Of a stretch of DNA of 54,404 nt, positions 53,581 through 54,404 are shown one piece after another. Every line of letters starts with the position of its first letter. Position 1 is the first letter of the stretch. The notes beneath the pieces are model-generated. The model saw only the letters and a program-made list of their open reading frames with translations. It searched no databases and was not told where the DNA came from. The position numbers and the translations under genes are program-made. Source of the stretch: Chara braunii. Taxonomy: Eukaryota; Streptophyta; Charophyceae; Charales; Characeae. The stretch is from NCBI GenBank assembly GCA_003427395.1, contig BFEA01000007.1, forward strand, positions 2,591,260 through 2,645,663, in the 5' to 3' direction.

Positions 53581-54404
53581 ACTTAGACCTCAACACCTGA
53601 CTAACTGGACCTAGGAAAAGGACCACAGAATCCTGATGGAATTTTGTCAACTAGGGTCACTAGCCTAGACCTAAACTATGGCTGTCACTACAGGACTTGT
53701 TGCTGATCAGGAGGCATTTAAGGAAATCCCATGTAACTCCTCAGGAATTATTTAATGTCACAGACAGGACGACGCGATCAGCAAGTCCTCTCAAGACTTA
53801 GACAGCCTGTTGTGCAGCCCACAGCTCGGATTTTGGGCCTACCGTGCCACACCGAGCAGCCCGCCGGTCAGTACCGGTCCTTGGGGGGGTTCGTGTCCTC
53901 CGGGTCAGTCGAGTCGTCAGACACGGCCTTTAGCCCTACTCAGCCCATGTGGGTTTGGTCAATGAGCTCTATCCTTCATACACGGAGTTCCTAACACCTG
54001 GACTCAATGCAGAAAGAAGAGACAAACTGACTCAGCAAGTACCATAGGGTGAGTGCACATCCAGAGGGCGAGGGGATAGGCTGAGGGTTTGACGAGAATA
54101 TACCAACTCCAGCTTGGTTAGAATCGTAGTCAACAGCCCCGGTCAACGTCTTGGTCAACGCTGGTCAACGCTGTTCAAACCCCGCTGAATGCTCCAATCA
54201 ACCTTGGTCAATGCCTTGGTCAACGCCCAAACCAACTTCGGTCAACCCCTTGGTCAACCCCTTGGTCAACCCCTTGGTCAACCCCTTGGTCAGCCCTTAA
54301 CTCGGCTATGGCTGCCGACACTTCCTCTCTCTCGCACCCTCACTTCTCCTTCCCCTTCCTTTCTTCTTCCTCGCTTCTTTCTCTCCTCACCCTGGCTATG
54401 TCTT
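53581..54404 (-). other. Region upstream of element 4 gag, probably leader or LTR
   Basis: No coding region is present. The stretch does not match the 3' LTR. At 54128-54295 GGTCAA (TTGACC on the minus strand) recurs about ten times, first irregularly and then as a 12-bp tandem unit CTTGGTCAACCC. GGCTATGGCTGCC at 54304 resembles segments in other LTRs of the window. Confidence 0.5.
54128..54295. repeat. GGTCAA-rich tandem repeat
   Basis: The 12-bp unit CTTGGTCAACCC is repeated four times at about 54240-54290, with five or more single GGTCAA copies before it. Confidence 0.9.

Overview
The window looks like nuclear DNA of a streptophyte (green plant lineage). Four observations support this. 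At least five decayed Ty3/gypsy LTR retrotransposons of plant type are present. A piece of plant-type mitochondrial DNA (cox1, rps2, sdh4) is inserted into nuclear repeats. One gene has GT-AG introns with consistent phases. Long microsatellites and assembly gaps are scattered throughout. Mitochondrial rps2 and sdh4 together with heavy Ty3/gypsy decay would suit a charophyte alga such as Chara, or a bryophyte, but the sequence alone does not fix the species.

Layout. 1-5415: element 1, a Ty3/gypsy copy on the minus strand, broken by frameshifts and stops. 5410-12245: element 2, plus strand, missing its 5' LTR, with a 366-bp insertion in gag flanked by a 7-bp target duplication and a complete 3' LTR at 11000-12245. 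13440-20364: element 3, plus strand; its integrase C-terminus is interrupted by about 1.8 kb of G-rich, duplicated and pyrimidine-only sequence (18283-20110). Its polyprotein tail and polypurine tract reappear at 20113-20364. 21422-22310: an LTR of the family that also supplies the 3' LTR of element 4.

22762-26380: the only convincing host gene, four inferred exons on the plus strand coding for an unrecognised serine-rich, probably disordered protein. Its introns carry four separate local tandem duplications, and three of them duplicate a candidate 3' splice site. 26400-28570 holds little that can be named. 28840-31100: element 5, the gag and protease part of a copy related to element 1.

31100-32900 and 34980-37190 are two diverged copies of one repeat block. 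The second contains a 641-bp mosaic of mitochondrial DNA that the first lacks, so the first is a natural empty site. 38065-38820 and 39081-39814 are a pair of direct repeats with TG...CA ends, 260 bp apart. 40059-41468 is a solo LTR of the element 2 family flanked by ACTTG. 41470-47300 is microsatellites, short tandem duplications and palindromic repeats. 47300-54404: element 4, minus strand, Ty3/gypsy, with a 3' LTR, integrase, reverse transcriptase, protease and gag, followed by a leader or LTR region rich in GGTCAA repeats.

No retroelement here appears able to move by itself. Each has frameshifts or stops, and elements 1 to 4 also have an altered catalytic residue or an internal deletion in pol. 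Many of the stops sit where CAG, CAA, CGA or TGG is expected, which fits decay by deamination of methylated cytosine. No rRNA, tRNA or CRISPR array was found.
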